Origin: Clavelina lepadiformis | Lineage: Eukaryota; Chordata; Ascidiacea; Aplousobranchia; Clavelinidae | Assembly (NCBI RefSeq): GCF_947623445.1 | Contig: NC_135240.1 | Coordinates: 4,588,001 to 4,652,000, forward strand | Direction: 5' to 3' | Length of the DNA: 64,000 nucleotides | In this document: one piece after another, positions 11,174 through 23,675 of the stretch | Position numbering within the stretch: the stretch's first letter is position 1 | Layout of the letters: the number at the start of each line of letters is the position of its first letter | Position numbers and translations under genes: made by a program | Notes under the pieces: model-generated | Databases searched by the model: none | What the model was told of the DNA's origin: nothing | Seen by the model: only the letters and a program-made list of their open reading frames with translations

Positions 11174-12724
11174 AACCAAATGACGTCACAATTTGAGCAG
11201 CTGGGGTTTAGCCTAGTATACAATGTATTCCTGTGGTTGTGCAATTCTGCACTCAACTTAAATTAGTGAGTAGTGAAACTTTGCCTAACGTAGGACTGTA
11301 TGATAGGCCTATGCCATAATGGAAAGTGTGGCACCTGCACGCACGAGATTCATCATCGTGCACGCCGAATATTTCAAGCACCAAGCCGGTTTACAATAAA
11401 TGAACAAAGAAACACTGTTTGTTTACAGGCCAAGTTATATAAACAAACAAAGATTTGAGGCTTCAATGCACGTTATCGCGCCAAAATTTGGAGTAGGTTT
11501 GATAACGTTACATACAGTTCTAATGGGGTGTTACAAAATGGGGATAAAATTCACATATAATTGTATGTTAATGTTTGGTCGTTGTGCTAACCTGCTGTCG
11601 TTATAACACCATTGAATTTGAAATCTTGCATGCTTTTAGCGCGAGAGGCTTTGCTAACTTTTCACGTCCATTGTATTATTTGACAGCATTTGTTTCAACA
11701 ATTGTGCCATGGCAACACATTTTCCCTCCTCCCCGTTAATGGCGAAAATCAAGAACATAGTTTATTCTTACAATATTGCAAGTTTTAGTTTTTTTTGTGA
11801 AAAAACTATTTAGTTTATGTACTGTAATAAGCAGACAATTAAAGACTTAACTTAAAATAGACCATATCATTCATCTAAAAACAAATAAAAGGTTTTACTG
11901 CAGTACGCGTACATTTGACATCATTCATTTCCCATGTATCTACTGGTGAGTTATTGGCATCGTAGCAGTGTGTGTAGAACTCCATCAAACATCTTATTTA
12001 TATATGTGATATATCAAAGATACAAAGTTCTCAATATAACATGTATTTACAAAATAAGATGCTGGAAATTATTTTATCTAAGTTTGGAGCATAAACCATG
12101 AAACTACAAATACTACATACTACAAAGATTGTGTAATTTCTGCACTTTTCCAAATATTTCTTTTCTCTGGTAATATTGATGCAGTTATTGAGGTGACATT
12201 GAACCAGCCTGAGTTGTGCTTCATCTCTTCAATGATGGTCGTTGTAGTTATATTTTTGATCAAGCGATCTTGTAATTCACTTTTCATTCTTGGCTATAAA
12301 TACAACAGTTGCAAGTTTTTGTTAAAAATTAAACTTTCAATCAAAAGTGGATTCGCTTTTAGTGATTTACAAGATCAAGAAAGGTTTCCTGCAGCTGGCT
12401 GGTGATCTATTGTGTGTACAGGTCTCTTAACCAAGTGACAGACTTGGACACTATGGTGTAGGCAAGGGGTGGGGTTTTAGTGGTTCCTGCCTACGCTACT
12501 GCTTAGACATGATATAAGTGTTTTACTGGTCTATGCAAAGTTTCACAAAATCTCTTTTTTAATTCATTTATATAAGTGCTTTGTCATGTTCATTGTTACA
12601 AGCAATAACATTTAGGCACTTGAGAGTTGCGGTAATTTGATGAATTTTAGATTTGTTCTACTGGCCTAGTCACCAACATGTGAAAAATTAATTAAAAACT
12701 CATCTTTTGTGTCAGTGAATCACT
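11174..12724. other. Intergenic, upstream of the sulfotransferase
   Basis: AT-rich, without recognisable exons. The open frame at 11400-11606 shows no family features. The promoter of the sulfotransferase should lie toward the right end, but no clear TATA box was picked out. Confidence 0.4.
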
Positions 12725-13747
12725 ATGACGACTGAAGCAACACGGAAGATTCCCAAGGTATGCCACGTCACTACTCCCTCTGGTGGCTCGGTAGCTCTTC
12801 CGACCATTTGCTCCCAGGAGACGTTTGATGACGCCATCAATTTCAAATTTTCTGAAAATGACGTCATAATTCGAACATATCCTAAGAGCGGCACCACGTG
12901 GATGATGAACATCATTTATCTGATCACGCATCACGGGAAACCAATCCCTGGAGGAACTTTCTTGGAGGATCACTTCCTGTTTTGTGAAACTTATGGAAAG
13001 GAACGATTATTACATCATCAGGGTTCCCCATTTCGATTTTTTCAAACCCACATCCACGCAGATCACATGAAGTTTAACAAACTCTCGAAGTATGTTTGTG
13101 TCGTGAGAAACCCAAAGGACGTTTGCGTGTCATTCTTCCATCACACCAACGTTCTTAAAGATCTTTATGACGTCACAGAAATGGACTTTGTCAGCTACTT
13201 CCAACTTTTTGTTGAAGGGAAAACGGATTTTGGCAGTTACTTTGATCACGTGACCGCTGCGTTGTCACATCGTGATGACGCGAACGTCCTATTTATCTTG
13301 TACGAGGACATGCTGGTGAGGTCATGGTGACGTATGAATTGAATTTACATGACGAAATAAGTGCTTGTGGTGACGCGCAACATTATTTCAGGCCGACACG
13401 CGGTCTGCAGTGCTGAAGGTGGCCAGATTCCTCGGCCAGGACTACCTGGAGCAGGTGCAAGATGAAGATGTGATGAAGAGTATACTTGAGCAATCTTCTT
13501 TCGCCGCCATGTTCAAAAGCAAGGAGCAGTTCGTAAGCGAAATAATCCGTGTTTTGTCGTCTCTTTCTTTTTATAATCCCCGTGGTTTGATTTTCAGTCG
13601 CACACAACCAGGGACGACGTCTGTGCCGTCATAAGAAAAGGCATTGTTGGGGACTGGAAAAGCTTAATGACGCAACAACAGGCCGGTATTATTGATGAAA
13701 TGACACGGAAGCATGAGCTTGATCATCTTTGGAAGGATTTCCAGTGA
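12725..13747 (+). CDS. Cytosolic sulfotransferase (SULT family)
   Basis: Three exons in phase 0, 12725-13315, 13392-13532 and 13598-13747 (TGA), give 293 residues, the normal SULT length. SULTs move the sulfonate group from PAPS to hydroxyls or amines of small molecules in the cytosol. The 5'-phosphosulfate loop TYPKSGTTW is at about 51-59. The catalytic-His region reads FFQTHIHADH at about 105-114; the common form is KTHLP, so it differs but keeps the His after Thr. The 3'-phosphate site VVRNPKDVCVSFFHH lies at about 130-144, and the PAPS-binding RKGIVGDWK is near residue 257. The start ATG precedes a typical short head. Substrate cannot be told. The coding sequence contains GACGTCA octamers that yield Asp-Val-Thr. 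Confidence 0.93.
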
Positions 13748-15092
13748 TTTTAGCAAACCAAAATTTGTCTGCTGCATTTCAAAAAATTATCTTCCGTTAG
13801 GTGGTAGTAGTGATTTATCAGTAGTATTTATCAAATGAACTAAAATCATGTGCAATGTGTTAATAGAATCAAGTTCTTATTTGCTGTGAAATTGCTTCTG
13901 TCTACTATGCAATGAACAATCCAAACAAAATCGAAAACATCAGTTGTGGCTAAGATGAATATTTATTTGAAGTATAATTACTTTTCAGTAAAACGAGTTT
14001 TCTTATTGCAAGAAAAGTTGCATAATCTGCGTTAAAACCTTGCATCGTTCGATAGATTGACGACCGCACAGAAGTGCAGAACTTACTGCTCGTGATCAAG
14101 TTTTGCAAAAGGATCTGTGATAATATTATAATAATAATCAAAAGTAATATACAGATTGTGTAAGATTTACAATTCTCGTCTTTAAGTGTCGAATCAGCGA
14201 AGCATAACACTGCGTGACGTAATCGATTGCTTATTGTGCGTGCATTATGAGTTATCACTTCTTCTTGCTATTACGATCAAGGCCGCAACATGTACATTTT
14301 TATTCTGTTGCTGAGCAAATGTTTTGTCTAAATGTATTCGTTCAAAGAAGCTTCAATATAATCAGTTTGATGAGTTCAATTTAAAAGAAGTTCAGTGTCA
14401 AGTTAGACAACTTTGTTGTCAGCTTCACAAGACAATTAGCTTTTAGCTGAACAATTAAGTCTAGGGTTGATAAAGCAAAATAACGACATTTGAAACTCAT
14501 ACAACATCGAGCGCAATAAACAATCGAACATTGTATTGGAGTGGCTGGATCAGTCAAGTTCAACAACCAAAACCAACCATTCCATTACAGATCCATAAAA
14601 ATTTTTCGACTGTGCCTACCAGTGAAACAAATTTTCGGCCCATCAGATTGGCAGCGCGACAACTTGGTCTTTGGTCAAGTCGCATTGACCTGAGTTTTCT
14701 CGGCAACTGACCGCCTTTGATGGCGATTGTTATTATTCGCTATCTGTTTTGCATAGTAAGATGGTTGCCGAAATTTCATGCTATTGTGACGTAGTTTGAA
14801 GACGTTTTAGAATGGAGACATGATCACGCGCGCGTGGAATGTCAAAGATTCTTGCAACAGTGAACAGTTCCGCTTCGTTGCGCATGACTTGACGTCAAGA
14901 GTTCGAGTTATGCAGCGGTCGTTGAAAGACGGGAGACCGGCCTGGAAGAAAATCCCTTAAATGCTCAAGCCAGCTATTTCTCGAAACACAAAAAGGATCG
15001 GTTCTCACCTATTTTCACTTCACCTTTGACCCGGTGGTTTTGGTAACTTTTTATTTTGAGCATTTTCATTCTGTGAAAATATTTGTTTAGTC
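13748..15092. other. Intergenic stretch between sulfotransferase and hAT-type MITE
   Basis: Apart from the LTR-like repeat at about 14187-14589 I see no gene. Open frames at 13950-14258 and 14381-14566 lie on or next to that repeat and show no family resemblance. Confidence 0.4.
14187..14589. repeat. Dispersed repeat, possible solo LTR (copy 1)
   Basis: This block is clearly similar to 33685-34211: the shared part ends in an ATTGTATTGGAGTGGCTGGA stretch followed by TTCCATTACA. It starts TGT and ends ACA, as LTRs do. No internal region or matching second end is nearby and no clear target duplication was found, so the LTR reading is tentative. It is an old, diverged fossil. Confidence 0.45.
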
Positions 15093-15296
15093 CAGTGGTT
15101 CTCAATCTTTTTTGGCTTACGGCGCCCTGCGAACAACCAAAAGATTTGGCGGCACCCAAAGTAAAACCAAAATGTTTCTGCATTAAATAAAAATAATTTT
15201 CGTAACCGTTTTCCTGAACTAGTGATTAGTGCGCAATAACTTGCGGCACCCTTGCGAAACGTAATTGGCAGTTTGGCACCCCGGTTGAGAACCACT
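15093..15296. mobile_element. hAT-type MITE (about 204 bp)
   Basis: The ends are CAGTGGTTCTCAA and its inverse TTGAGAACCACT, the well-known terminus of Charlie-like hAT MITEs. The flanks GTTTAGTC and TTAGAC are a plausible worn 8-bp duplication. A second inverse pair (GGCGCCCTGCGAA / TTGCGGCACC-like) follows inside. There is no coding. Confidence 0.75.
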
Positions 15297-15402
15297 TTAG
15301 ACTTTAGAAAGTCACCCAACTGTTGTAGAGGGCTCCAAAATGTTTCATAAATTTTATTTTCGCGTCAAGTAAACTTAGATTGCTGCAAGATTAAAGGCGC
15401 AA

Positions 15403-15636
15403 TTACTTTGAAGTTTTTTGTTTAACAGTATGACGCAGCCCTGACGTCACAATGGTTTGAATCATCTCACAGATCACGTAAGCAGCTCTTGGAACTATAA
15501 CGTTATCGGAGCGTGTTTTATCGCCAATATTCTTAAAAACTTCGTTTATTGAGGATATTTCTAATAAATTCATCAAAAATATCAAACAATTCTCTCTGAA
15601 GTTTGTCCAGTTGACGTCATAATTGCTCTGATTCAT
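15403..15636 (-). CDS. Small open reading frame of unknown function
   Basis: A 77-codon frame from ATG (context aaaATGaat) to TAA, 243 bp downstream of receptor A on the same strand. The product is mostly helical in appearance (FRENCLIFLMNLLEISSINE) with no signal peptide. I do not recognise it. It may be a short gene, a missed exon, or chance; the frame holds GACGTCA octamers like its surroundings. Confidence 0.25.
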   Translation of the reverse strand: MNQSNYDVNWTNFRENCLIFLMNLLEISSINEVFKNIGDKTRSDNVIVPRAAYVICEMIQTIVTSGLRHTVKQKTSK

Positions 15637-15878
15637 TTTCAGTCTGACTCATAATCACTCATTGTTTGCAAACAATTTCATTCGCAGGCACCTTGCAGGC
15701 GGGTTAAGAAAAACAAAAACTTTCAAACAAGAAAAACAAAGAAAATTGACAAAAAGTGCGAGAATAAAAAAATCAGACACTATGCAATTGCTAGATGGTG
15801 CCCCAGAGCCGCGGATTGGGCGGGTAACTTCAGCGATTTCGTGATATGACACTCATCATTGTTACATCACAATAAACT

Positions 15879-18659
15879 TCACACATCCGCAGTCTTCTGT
15901 GGATGTCCGGGCTTATATTTGAATCCGGATCGACAAGAGGACTTGAAGATGTTCCGGGAAATCCCCCCTTCCCTCGTGTTTCTGGAAAAACAGGTTAATT
16001 GGGTTTGGGCTAAAATTTGGAAACAAGAATAGTATTTGCTTTGTGACGTAACAACACTCTTTTTCAGAAAAATGGAGCCACTTAAGATAGAAAGAAGAAG
16101 TTCAATTACTTTGTGTCATTTTATATCCTGTTGTTGACATTATCACGTCATAATTGATAATAATGTAGATAACTTACTTCCTAAAAACGTAAACCCCCAC
16201 AAAAGCGACGAACACGATTATGACAAGTCCGCAGCTAATCAGGGCGATATCTGCAAAACAATGCATTGTCGACGTCACAATGTGTCGGATGGACGTCACG
16301 CGAGGTTATTGAGAAAAGTTTGAAGCAGTAAAATATTTTGGTAATGATGCTGTGCAGATATTTAAGCGGTGTCGTATCTCCAAGTCATAGAAAGAATTCA
16401 ACTCACTGATGACGCATCTCCCGTCGTCATGCTTCACTGGGTCTGATTCCGGTTTAATAACATCAGGTAAGTTTTCTTCGTATTCCATTTCTGTGACGTC
16501 AAAATAATTTATGTCCCGATATCCGACAAAGAAATTAAATTTCATTTCACAAAATCCAACCTGTGACGTCATAATCAACGTTTTGTTGCGTTGTTTCTTT
16601 CATCACTTCCGCCGCAACTTCGGCCGCCTCACGGTCGGTTGGGCTGATCGGATCACGTGACCTTGGTAAGAAGTTCTGATATACGTCATAATGCATGTTA
16701 CTGAAAAGGAGGTCATCGATGTATTCAAGCTGCTCCTCTGTGATGTCATCAGACGAAGTGACGTCAGGTTTTTTGATCTGAACGTCATCTACTGGGTGGC
16801 GTTTTGGCGACTCTGTTGTCGAAACTTCGCTGTTTTTGATTGGATTTCTACCATTTGCGTGATTTGTGACGTCAAACCTTGGAGTGTCTGCAGAAAAATT
16901 AATTATCAAAGAACAATGCTTTTTATGACGTATACGCCAAGTGTCGGTGTGCATTATTTCACCATAAATAGAAGCAGGTTACGCAAGAATGCCCAGATGC
17001 TTCTTAAAATTGAACATGCGCAACCAATTACCCGGGTTGGGTTACAAGGGGGCGGCTTGGGGCACATTAATTATCTGGGATCGGCTCTCGTGAGCGAATT
17101 CTTTACAAAACCAACAAAAACGTTGGAAGCTCGATCAGAGATTCTTCGTCGCCGACATTCACTCCTATCATCCGGTCCATGCGATCGTTTAAACATTGGA
17201 ATTAATCAGTGTTGCCATCGCAAAATCTCCATTTCAATATATTGAAAAATTGCAGATTGTTTTCAGCTGATTCTTGCGCAAATTGTTGGGGCTGCCCTGG
17301 TAAGGTCGGTATCGAAGCTTACACTAAATCTTATACAGGCAACGACATCACATAAACATGCACGAATTAACCCGATCACCAGCACCCCAAGTCCATAGAG
17401 ACCTTAAAATCTTTTTTGTTCCAATTATGGGAACGTCATGCATGGATGCACCCTTACCACTTATTACGTCATCGGCAACGTCATCAATATCTGTTGAGAC
17501 GGCAGCTCTCATGGTGACAGCGGCCAAGCGCCTCGCGTCTTCGCGAAAACTCAGTCCGCGGTCTGTGAGTTTGGGGAAAAATTTTAAGACTTCTGAATCA
17601 CGTGAGGGGTCTAAACGTTATTTAGTTTCAAACGGTCCAATCAAATCTCGGCATTTTTCTGACAAAGCGGCAATTTTCCTCATTAGACTTAAAACTATTT
17701 TTAAAAGATTGTTGATGGACAACGTTGAAGAAAACTTTAAGGCGAGCTGTGACGTAGAACACGTTTTGAGATGTGCCGAGATAGAAGTAAACAGAGTTGT
17801 TCACAAAAGCTGCATGACCGCTGTTGGTTCATCTACTCCGTCGCGATCTTGAAGCACCCTCCCTACTGTATTTCCGAAACTACTACTACTGTATGTCGTG
17901 CTTCTATGAATTAGTACTCACCGTAGCAAGGGTTGGCGAAGATCATGTTGTAGACATCTGTACACTTCGGCAGTTTCTGAAAAATATGGGATAAAACTTT
18001 ATGAAAATTTTTACTCATCGCCTCATAAAAAACAATCTCGCTGATTTTCCCGCCATTTTACAATCGCTCTTTAAATTCTATCGTTTTATTGGTGCTTTGA
18101 ATTGTTCTTATGAAGAGTTGTTTGTGACGAAATACTGCTGACTTGCTTTATTCAAACAGCCGCTCGTTTGAGGTAATAGTTGAGTCATTTATTAAGTCAC
18201 AAAGACTTGTTTTCAGCGCATAAGTCTGGGGCGAAGCTGCGATCAAAACTGTACCAACCTTTAGTGGGTAGCTAAGGCAAGTGCAAGAAGCACCGAAGAA
18301 CTTCTGCAAACGCTCGATGTCGGAGAAACACTGGTCCAAGTGGTTGTGTGATGCCTTGCACCGGTGTTCCACAAACTGAAAGTGAAATTTGAAAAACAAA
18401 AGTTTTAGTCTGTCTCAGAGCGGCTAATTCCATTGCGGTTTGTAATTTCTTATCTCACCGAACATTTTCTTTTCACTTCTCTGCGCAACGACGCACATTC
18501 CTCGTTCTTTTTACACATAACAAGACGATCCAGACATTTCTTAGATCTTTTCTTCATCTGATCAGTTTCGTCCGATTTTGCTGACGATTGCACGAGAATT
18601 TGGAACGAAAATATAACCACCATCATCCACTTAACCCCTATTGACCCCCACTTAACCAT
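15879..18659 (-). CDS. GFR-alpha/GAS1-domain transmembrane receptor A
   Basis: Eight exons join in phase: 18659-18459, 18375-18259, 17976-17922, 17562-17458, 16887-16561, 16490-16407, 16250-16178 and 15981-15879, giving 354 residues. It starts with a signal peptide (MVKWGSIGVKWMMVVIFSFQ). The ectodomain then has Cys-x6-Cys-x5-Cys-x10-Cys (KCLDRLVMC...KRKC), the cysteine spacing of GDNF-receptor-alpha/GAS1 domains, followed by HRC...FFGASCTC and LPKCTDVYNMIFANPC. A Ser/Thr/acidic stalk follows, then one membrane segment (LISCGLVIIVFVAFVGVYVF) and a short basic tail. GFR-alpha proteins are ligand-binding co-receptors; most vertebrate ones are GPI-anchored, while GFRAL has a membrane helix like this. 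It is first of three tandem paralogues with near-equal exon lengths. Ligand unknown. Confidence 0.82.
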
Positions 18660-20553
18660 TGTTACGAAATAATGCACCTTTATGCAGCTGTCTGTGATGA
18701 AACCGTAAAGCTTTTAAGTTATTTTTGATCTTTCGAGCGATTCAGCTGACACAACGCAACAAATAAAAATCGACTCATTTTAAAACCTAGCCATCCACCG
18801 CTTTGCTGTCATCTGTCGCGATTAATAGAGCAAATATCGCGATAAATCGCTCGATATTTTGACTACACAACCTTTTCTTCTGTCCTACTTCAAGCAGCAT
18901 TTACAGGAAAGCGACTTCGTTCCGACATTTATTCGCAAGACTCGGCAAACATCGAGGCCGTAAATTCGTCATAACGTAAATAGCGTCACTATCCTTTTAC
19001 TGCTGACGTCACAATATAGACAATAGTTACGTTTCTGTGCTCTAAATTAATCGCAAGTTCCAACAAGGGGCGGAGCCACCGGTGAGGAAAATTATTTACC
19101 GAATAAAATGCTGGCCACCCCGACATAATTACCGGCCCCCACCTCGTTTCCTTTCCCTGCTTCTGAAATAAACTGCGTTAATTTTTAATGAAAAATTTTT
19201 GGTCGATGCTTCTATTTACTTCGCCTGAACTTTTGTGAGTTTTCGCTCAAATTTTATATCAAAAGCTTTTTTCAGAGTTTCCTCATTTATCAAGAAATTA
19301 TTATATAGTATATGAAATTATTATAATTATTCGTGAAAATATTCGAAGCCAAACGTATACAACTTTATAAACCCCGCATTTGAAAGCAGCTCAGTAAGCA
19401 ACCAATTGTGCACGTCACAAGCGGGAAACGCCTTTAAAGTTTGAGCTGGTCCAATACCAAAGTTATTTGTCTTTCAGCAAAGCATTCATTTATAATTTTC
19501 CGTCTAAAAGAAACGAGTCCACTGTAGTCTAAGTGAATCACTTTTCCTTATCTGAGGTTGATATATTTGACGGGCTGCACTACTACTCAGCATGTAGATT
19601 TAACCAACCTCAAAATCACCTTGTGACTCCAGAATCAATGTCGGGCAATTTTCTCTGATGTAGGTCTCGAGATTAAGGTCGACGTTTGCAAACATTATCG
19701 CAGATTTACACGATGTTGCTTTTAATCGCGATTTTTAAAACACGTCTGAGTTGATAAAGAATTCAAATCGCATCAAGCCGCCATCTTGAAATATTTCCCT
19801 GACAATTCGACTGACACATGCGCTTTGTGACGTCACAAAACAAGCTACCTAGAGTAAAAGCTACATCAACCACAACAGAAGCTTATGCAGGAGAAAAAGT
19901 CGTAAAAATCGCGATTTTTCGCGTCGCGTTTCCAACATCGAGTGATAATCGTGACCTGGCTGGATTCCTGCTCGGTGCAAATCTGCGGACGGACCGAGCT
20001 CATCTACTTAACGTCAGTCACAGCTCTCGTGGTCGCCTTATACGCCTGCTCTGGTCGTCTAACCAGGCGAGGCAGGATATCGTCGAAAAACTCGAACCAA
20101 TGTTGGAGAGATCAGAACGAACCGACCTTGTTTACTGTAAACATATTTCTCTCTTTGCTATTGTGACGTTATTCTAAACAGCGCTGTCGAAGCCGACTTC
20201 GAAAGATGCATTCGAGATTTGGCGGATTTCTTCACAAAAGACCCAATTCAAAGCCCCGTGAAGAGTCGGGGCGATAATTGTTACGTGAGAAGGGGAACCT
20301 GGATTCAAATAAAAAGCGACAACCCGGTCTGTGACAAAATAAAGATTTAGCCAATTCACTTGTTACGTCACAAACAAAGCGCACAAAAGCGGCAATATAA
20401 TGGCGAGGATGCGAATTAGACGACGAAAAGTTTTGAAATAGCTTTGTAGAATGGGGGGCGGGCGTGTTACAACAAAACTCAATTAAAAATTATCTACTCT
20501 GATGGAAACGTTCCAGCTGCCCATGTATCTCCCCCCCCCCTTAACTTTTCCTT
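18660..20553. other. Region between receptors A and the 20.5-kb open frame
   Basis: Promoter-side sequence of receptor A, with no firm gene. On the plus strand a frame at about 19960-20150 (GANLRTDRAHLLNVSHSS) and another ending at 20349 (DFERCIRDLADFFTKDPIQS) look protein-like, but their splice phases do not agree and no start was found. They are noted as possible exons only. Confidence 0.25.
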
Positions 20554-20949
20554 TCAATTAATGATTAACCACCTTATGCTCGCCTCGTTAACTTTTACGA
20601 CTTTCACTGGAATTGTTTTCAACCAAATCGCGTCCACCGCGCTGCCTGGGTTTATAGTTCTAGAACGAGGCAGTCGCGTCCGGATTTGTTCGACCATCCC
20701 CAGTGTCTGACTCGTAGTTAAGTGTTCGTTTATTTTAATGAACTTTCCCGGAGTACAAAGTCGTGACCAAGCCGTCTGGGTTTGATTTTGAAAAATCTCA
20801 CATTTTTTAGAAGATTTAAATTTCTTTTTGATGCTTTTGTCAACAAACAGACAAACAATTTCTCGAACTTCCTGTTTATCTTCCAGCTTAAACGAATTCT
20901 TTCTGCCATTTAAAAAAGAACTGAACAGACCACAAAGAACCGCTTTCAA
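20554..20949 (-). CDS. Unrecognised open frame with possible signal peptide
   Basis: A 131-codon ATG-to-stop frame beginning MKAVLCGLFSSFLNG, which could be a weak signal sequence. The rest is basic and polar with four cysteines, and no cystine-knot or GFR spacing. A donor-like AAG|GTGGTT near the end (about 20567) could splice it onward. It lies between receptors A and B on the same strand. I do not recognise the product. Confidence 0.3.
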   Translation of the reverse strand: MKAVLCGLFSSFLNGRKNSFKLEDKQEVREIVCLFVDKSIKKKFKSSKKCEIFQNQTQTAWSRLCTPGKFIKINEHLTTSQTLGMVEQIRTRLPRSRTINPGSAVDAIWLKTIPVKVVKVNEASIRWLIIN

Positions 20950-21269
20950 TAACTATCAATAGAAAAACCATAGCAATTTGGTAAAATGTTTTATTTGGAA
21001 AACAGCAAGATGCTTTACTCGTTACCGCCTTCACGCGGCGGTTCCAAATTTACAATAACCGAACGGTAGCGCCAGTTTGGCCAGAAGTGGAAATATACTG
21101 CATTTATGTTCATTGAACTTGACGTGAAAGCAGGAAGTTGCAGCACAAAAAAATCGAAGAAAGCTTGAACAACTGTTACAATGGTCAAAGATAAACGCGG
21201 CAAGTTACGACCCTGGGCACCGCTGCGTCCGCGCGGCCTCGCATTTTTGACAAATCGGAAGGCGCCGAT

Positions 21270-23675
21270 TTATGACGTGTCCGGTTTTTGCCTCTTCTTT
21301 TCTTTTTGAAAACTGATGAGTGGTGACGTATGTTTTTGGGGCTTCCCCTCGGCGTACTTGCGTCTCTTTTTTCTGGATACATGATTTCTATGTTAGCCAA
21401 TGATGTCGAAGCAAATGACCAGGTCAATCACTTATCACCTAATTTTCACAATGATTGATAGCTGTAAGCCTACCTTTTGCAGCAATATATCGCACCAATC
21501 AGTGTGAGGACGAGTACCAAGGCTCCGAGAGCGATTCCGACGATTTCTGCGAATAATGAGGCAGATGTTTATTGCGTAATAATCGCACTTATGACGTATA
21601 TTGACATACCGAAGATCGTCAGTGTTCGCTCACTCAGCTTTACAACTTGAGTTGAAAGTTCATTCGAAGCTGGAATTAAGACGAGAGTTCAATGATTTTG
21701 CGATTTCACAAAAGAATTTTTTGGAATATTTAAAACGCGTCTTACATGTTTCTTTGACAACCAGCTGTGGAGTTGACAGAACGTCTCCCAGTTTCGTTGC
21801 TTTGGTAACCGTGACGTCGTCGATGTCTTTCTGTTTCGGCCGGCTACCCCCATGACGTGATGTTTTGTCATTTTCAGCGAAGAAAAGATCAAGTTCTTCC
21901 AATTCCGATTCCGAAAGTTCAGGTGCTGACGTGGCATTTTTTGATTGGAAGTTGCCTTCTTTTTTGGTAGGAGATTTCGTGACGTCTACAACAATCGACA
22001 TCGATCAATGTGAGAATAAAGAGGCATTATTTGCACATAATGGTGGGGGGAGAGTAATTGATCAAACCAACATTGATATCAATAAAGTGTCAATTTCGTC
22101 ATAAAAGATCGATTTTATTGAATGAGATGACGTCAGTTATCTGTGAAAGAAAACTGAAACAATTCTGAAACGATTTTCGTGAATTTTGTTCAATATTTTG
22201 TCGCTTTTCTCAGGTTTTTGATTGTTTTGGAAAAATGAAATTAAAATTTCAACTCATGCAATCATTCGACAAACAGTAAAACATACACATTATTACGTCA
22301 CAATGAAATGGTAAATTACTTGATGAATGTGACGCATGCAGAGGTGTAGTGACGTCAAAGGGGAACAGTCGAAACATGCGGAGGAAAATTATCGAGTCTA
22401 AACATGCAAGTGACGTCACATTAGAGATCATGCACCATACGTCATCACTTCTTACCGGTACTAATTTTCTTATAACTAACAGTCGTTGCGGTTGTCTTGG
22501 CTACGATTGGTTGCCTAGTAACCGGGGTAGTTTGTGTTATCCTGTCTCGAATATCAACACCCTCGTCTGTCCAAGCATTATCGTTAATAGATGAGCGATA
22601 ATGACGTCAAAATATTGTCTTTATTACGTCACAACTCACCAAAACAAGGATTGAAATAAACGCTGTTGTAGATGTCGCTGCATTTTTGAAGTCGCTTGAA
22701 AAGTAGGGCCAAGTCAGTATTAAACACATAGACATATTATAACCCACAATGGCAATTATTTATAACTTTGAGCTAGGGCTGGATACAACATCTGCATGAG
22801 CGGGTTAAAATGTTGTATCCAGAATAAACCTTTTTAACGACGTATCCAAAGCACTTGCAGGAGGGTTCTCGCGGAAAAGCGTCCTCCCTCAACACATCGA
22901 TGCTGTTCGCGCACCTCACAAGATACTTGCTCTCCGCGTTGCAACTGCCCTCCTTCATCTGTGACGTCACAAAATACAATCTTTATATTTGCTTAATGGT
23001 TGGAGGTGAAGACAAATGTGCGTCGTCGTATTAAGGTTTTAAAACTGCTTGAAATGGTGAAGTTGGTCAACGGCTGCTCGCCAAAAGTTCTTCGTTATTT
23101 TCCGATTGTCGGATTAGTTTTTCGTCGATTACAAAAACGGATTATGACGTAGCCAATGGCATAAACAATTTGTGGCATTTCCTGGGTCGTACTCATCTAT
23201 CGTTGTTGTACACGATTATGACGTCACAAATATGTTTGTGGTTACATAATTACATCAGACTAGCGCTCATATTGTAGAATGTAGAGGTTAAAGTTAATTT
23301 AATTATGACGCAAGAAACGTTTAATTATGAAGTCACTGTTCCGTGGCCAAGCATGCAACCATATGTCCTGATGCTGCTTCAGTGGTTGTTCTATTCGTTA
23401 ACAGACAAACGCACAGACGTATGAGCCGTACTTACTGTGCATTTATCCTTCACGAAATTGAAGGCCGAAGCACAAGTTCTATTTCTTTTACAAATTGACT
23501 GTGACTCCAGACACGTTCTAACTTCACTTCGCTTCGTGCGTTGAATCCCAGTAAATCCACTTGGCCTGCTCCAGACTGAGTGAAGCAAGCTCAGCACTAA
23601 GAGAACTAACCACGTCATAATAAGAGCGTCGTGTTTACGTCGGAACCTGGCCAATTGTTGGCCTTCATCCATCAT
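21270..23675 (-). CDS. GFR-alpha/GAS1-domain transmembrane receptor B
   Basis: Eight exons join in phase: 23675-23436, 22958-22830, 22694-22640, 22566-22456, 21985-21746, 21645-21610, 21546-21474 and 21372-21270, giving 328 residues. A hydrophobic leader (MTWLVLLVLSLLHSVWS) follows a short polar head. The cysteine block TCLESQSIC...KDKC repeats the Cys-x6-Cys-x5-Cys-x10-Cys spacing of paralogue A, followed by SCKCFGYV and LQKCSDIYNSVYFNPC. The stalk is Ser/Thr/Glu-rich (ELSESELEELDLFF, parallel to A's ITEEQLEYIDDLLF). The membrane helix is VGIALGALVLVLTLIGAIY and the tail is basic. The 55-, 73- and 103-nt exons equal those of receptor A, which argues for tandem duplication. The 36-nt exon is the least certain. 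The donor of exon 2 is weak (GTTTAT) and sits beside a hairpin. Confidence 0.78.
22779..22823. repeat. Short inverted repeat beside a 5' splice site
   Basis: CTGGATACAACAT and ATGTTGTATCCAG form a 13-bp stem with an ~18-nt loop. In the minus-strand pre-mRNA it begins about seven bases after the GTTTAT donor of receptor B exon 2. Confidence 0.7.

Noticed and set aside
16691-17852. Two plus-strand open frames of 184 and 164 codons (16691-17245, 17358-17852)
   Set aside because: They lie antisense to in-phase exons and introns of receptor A and have no family resemblance or supporting splice sites.
20554-20949. Idea that this frame is a GDNF-like ligand for the neighbouring receptors
   Set aside because: The cystine-knot spacing of GDNF-family ligands is absent; only a few scattered cysteines are present.
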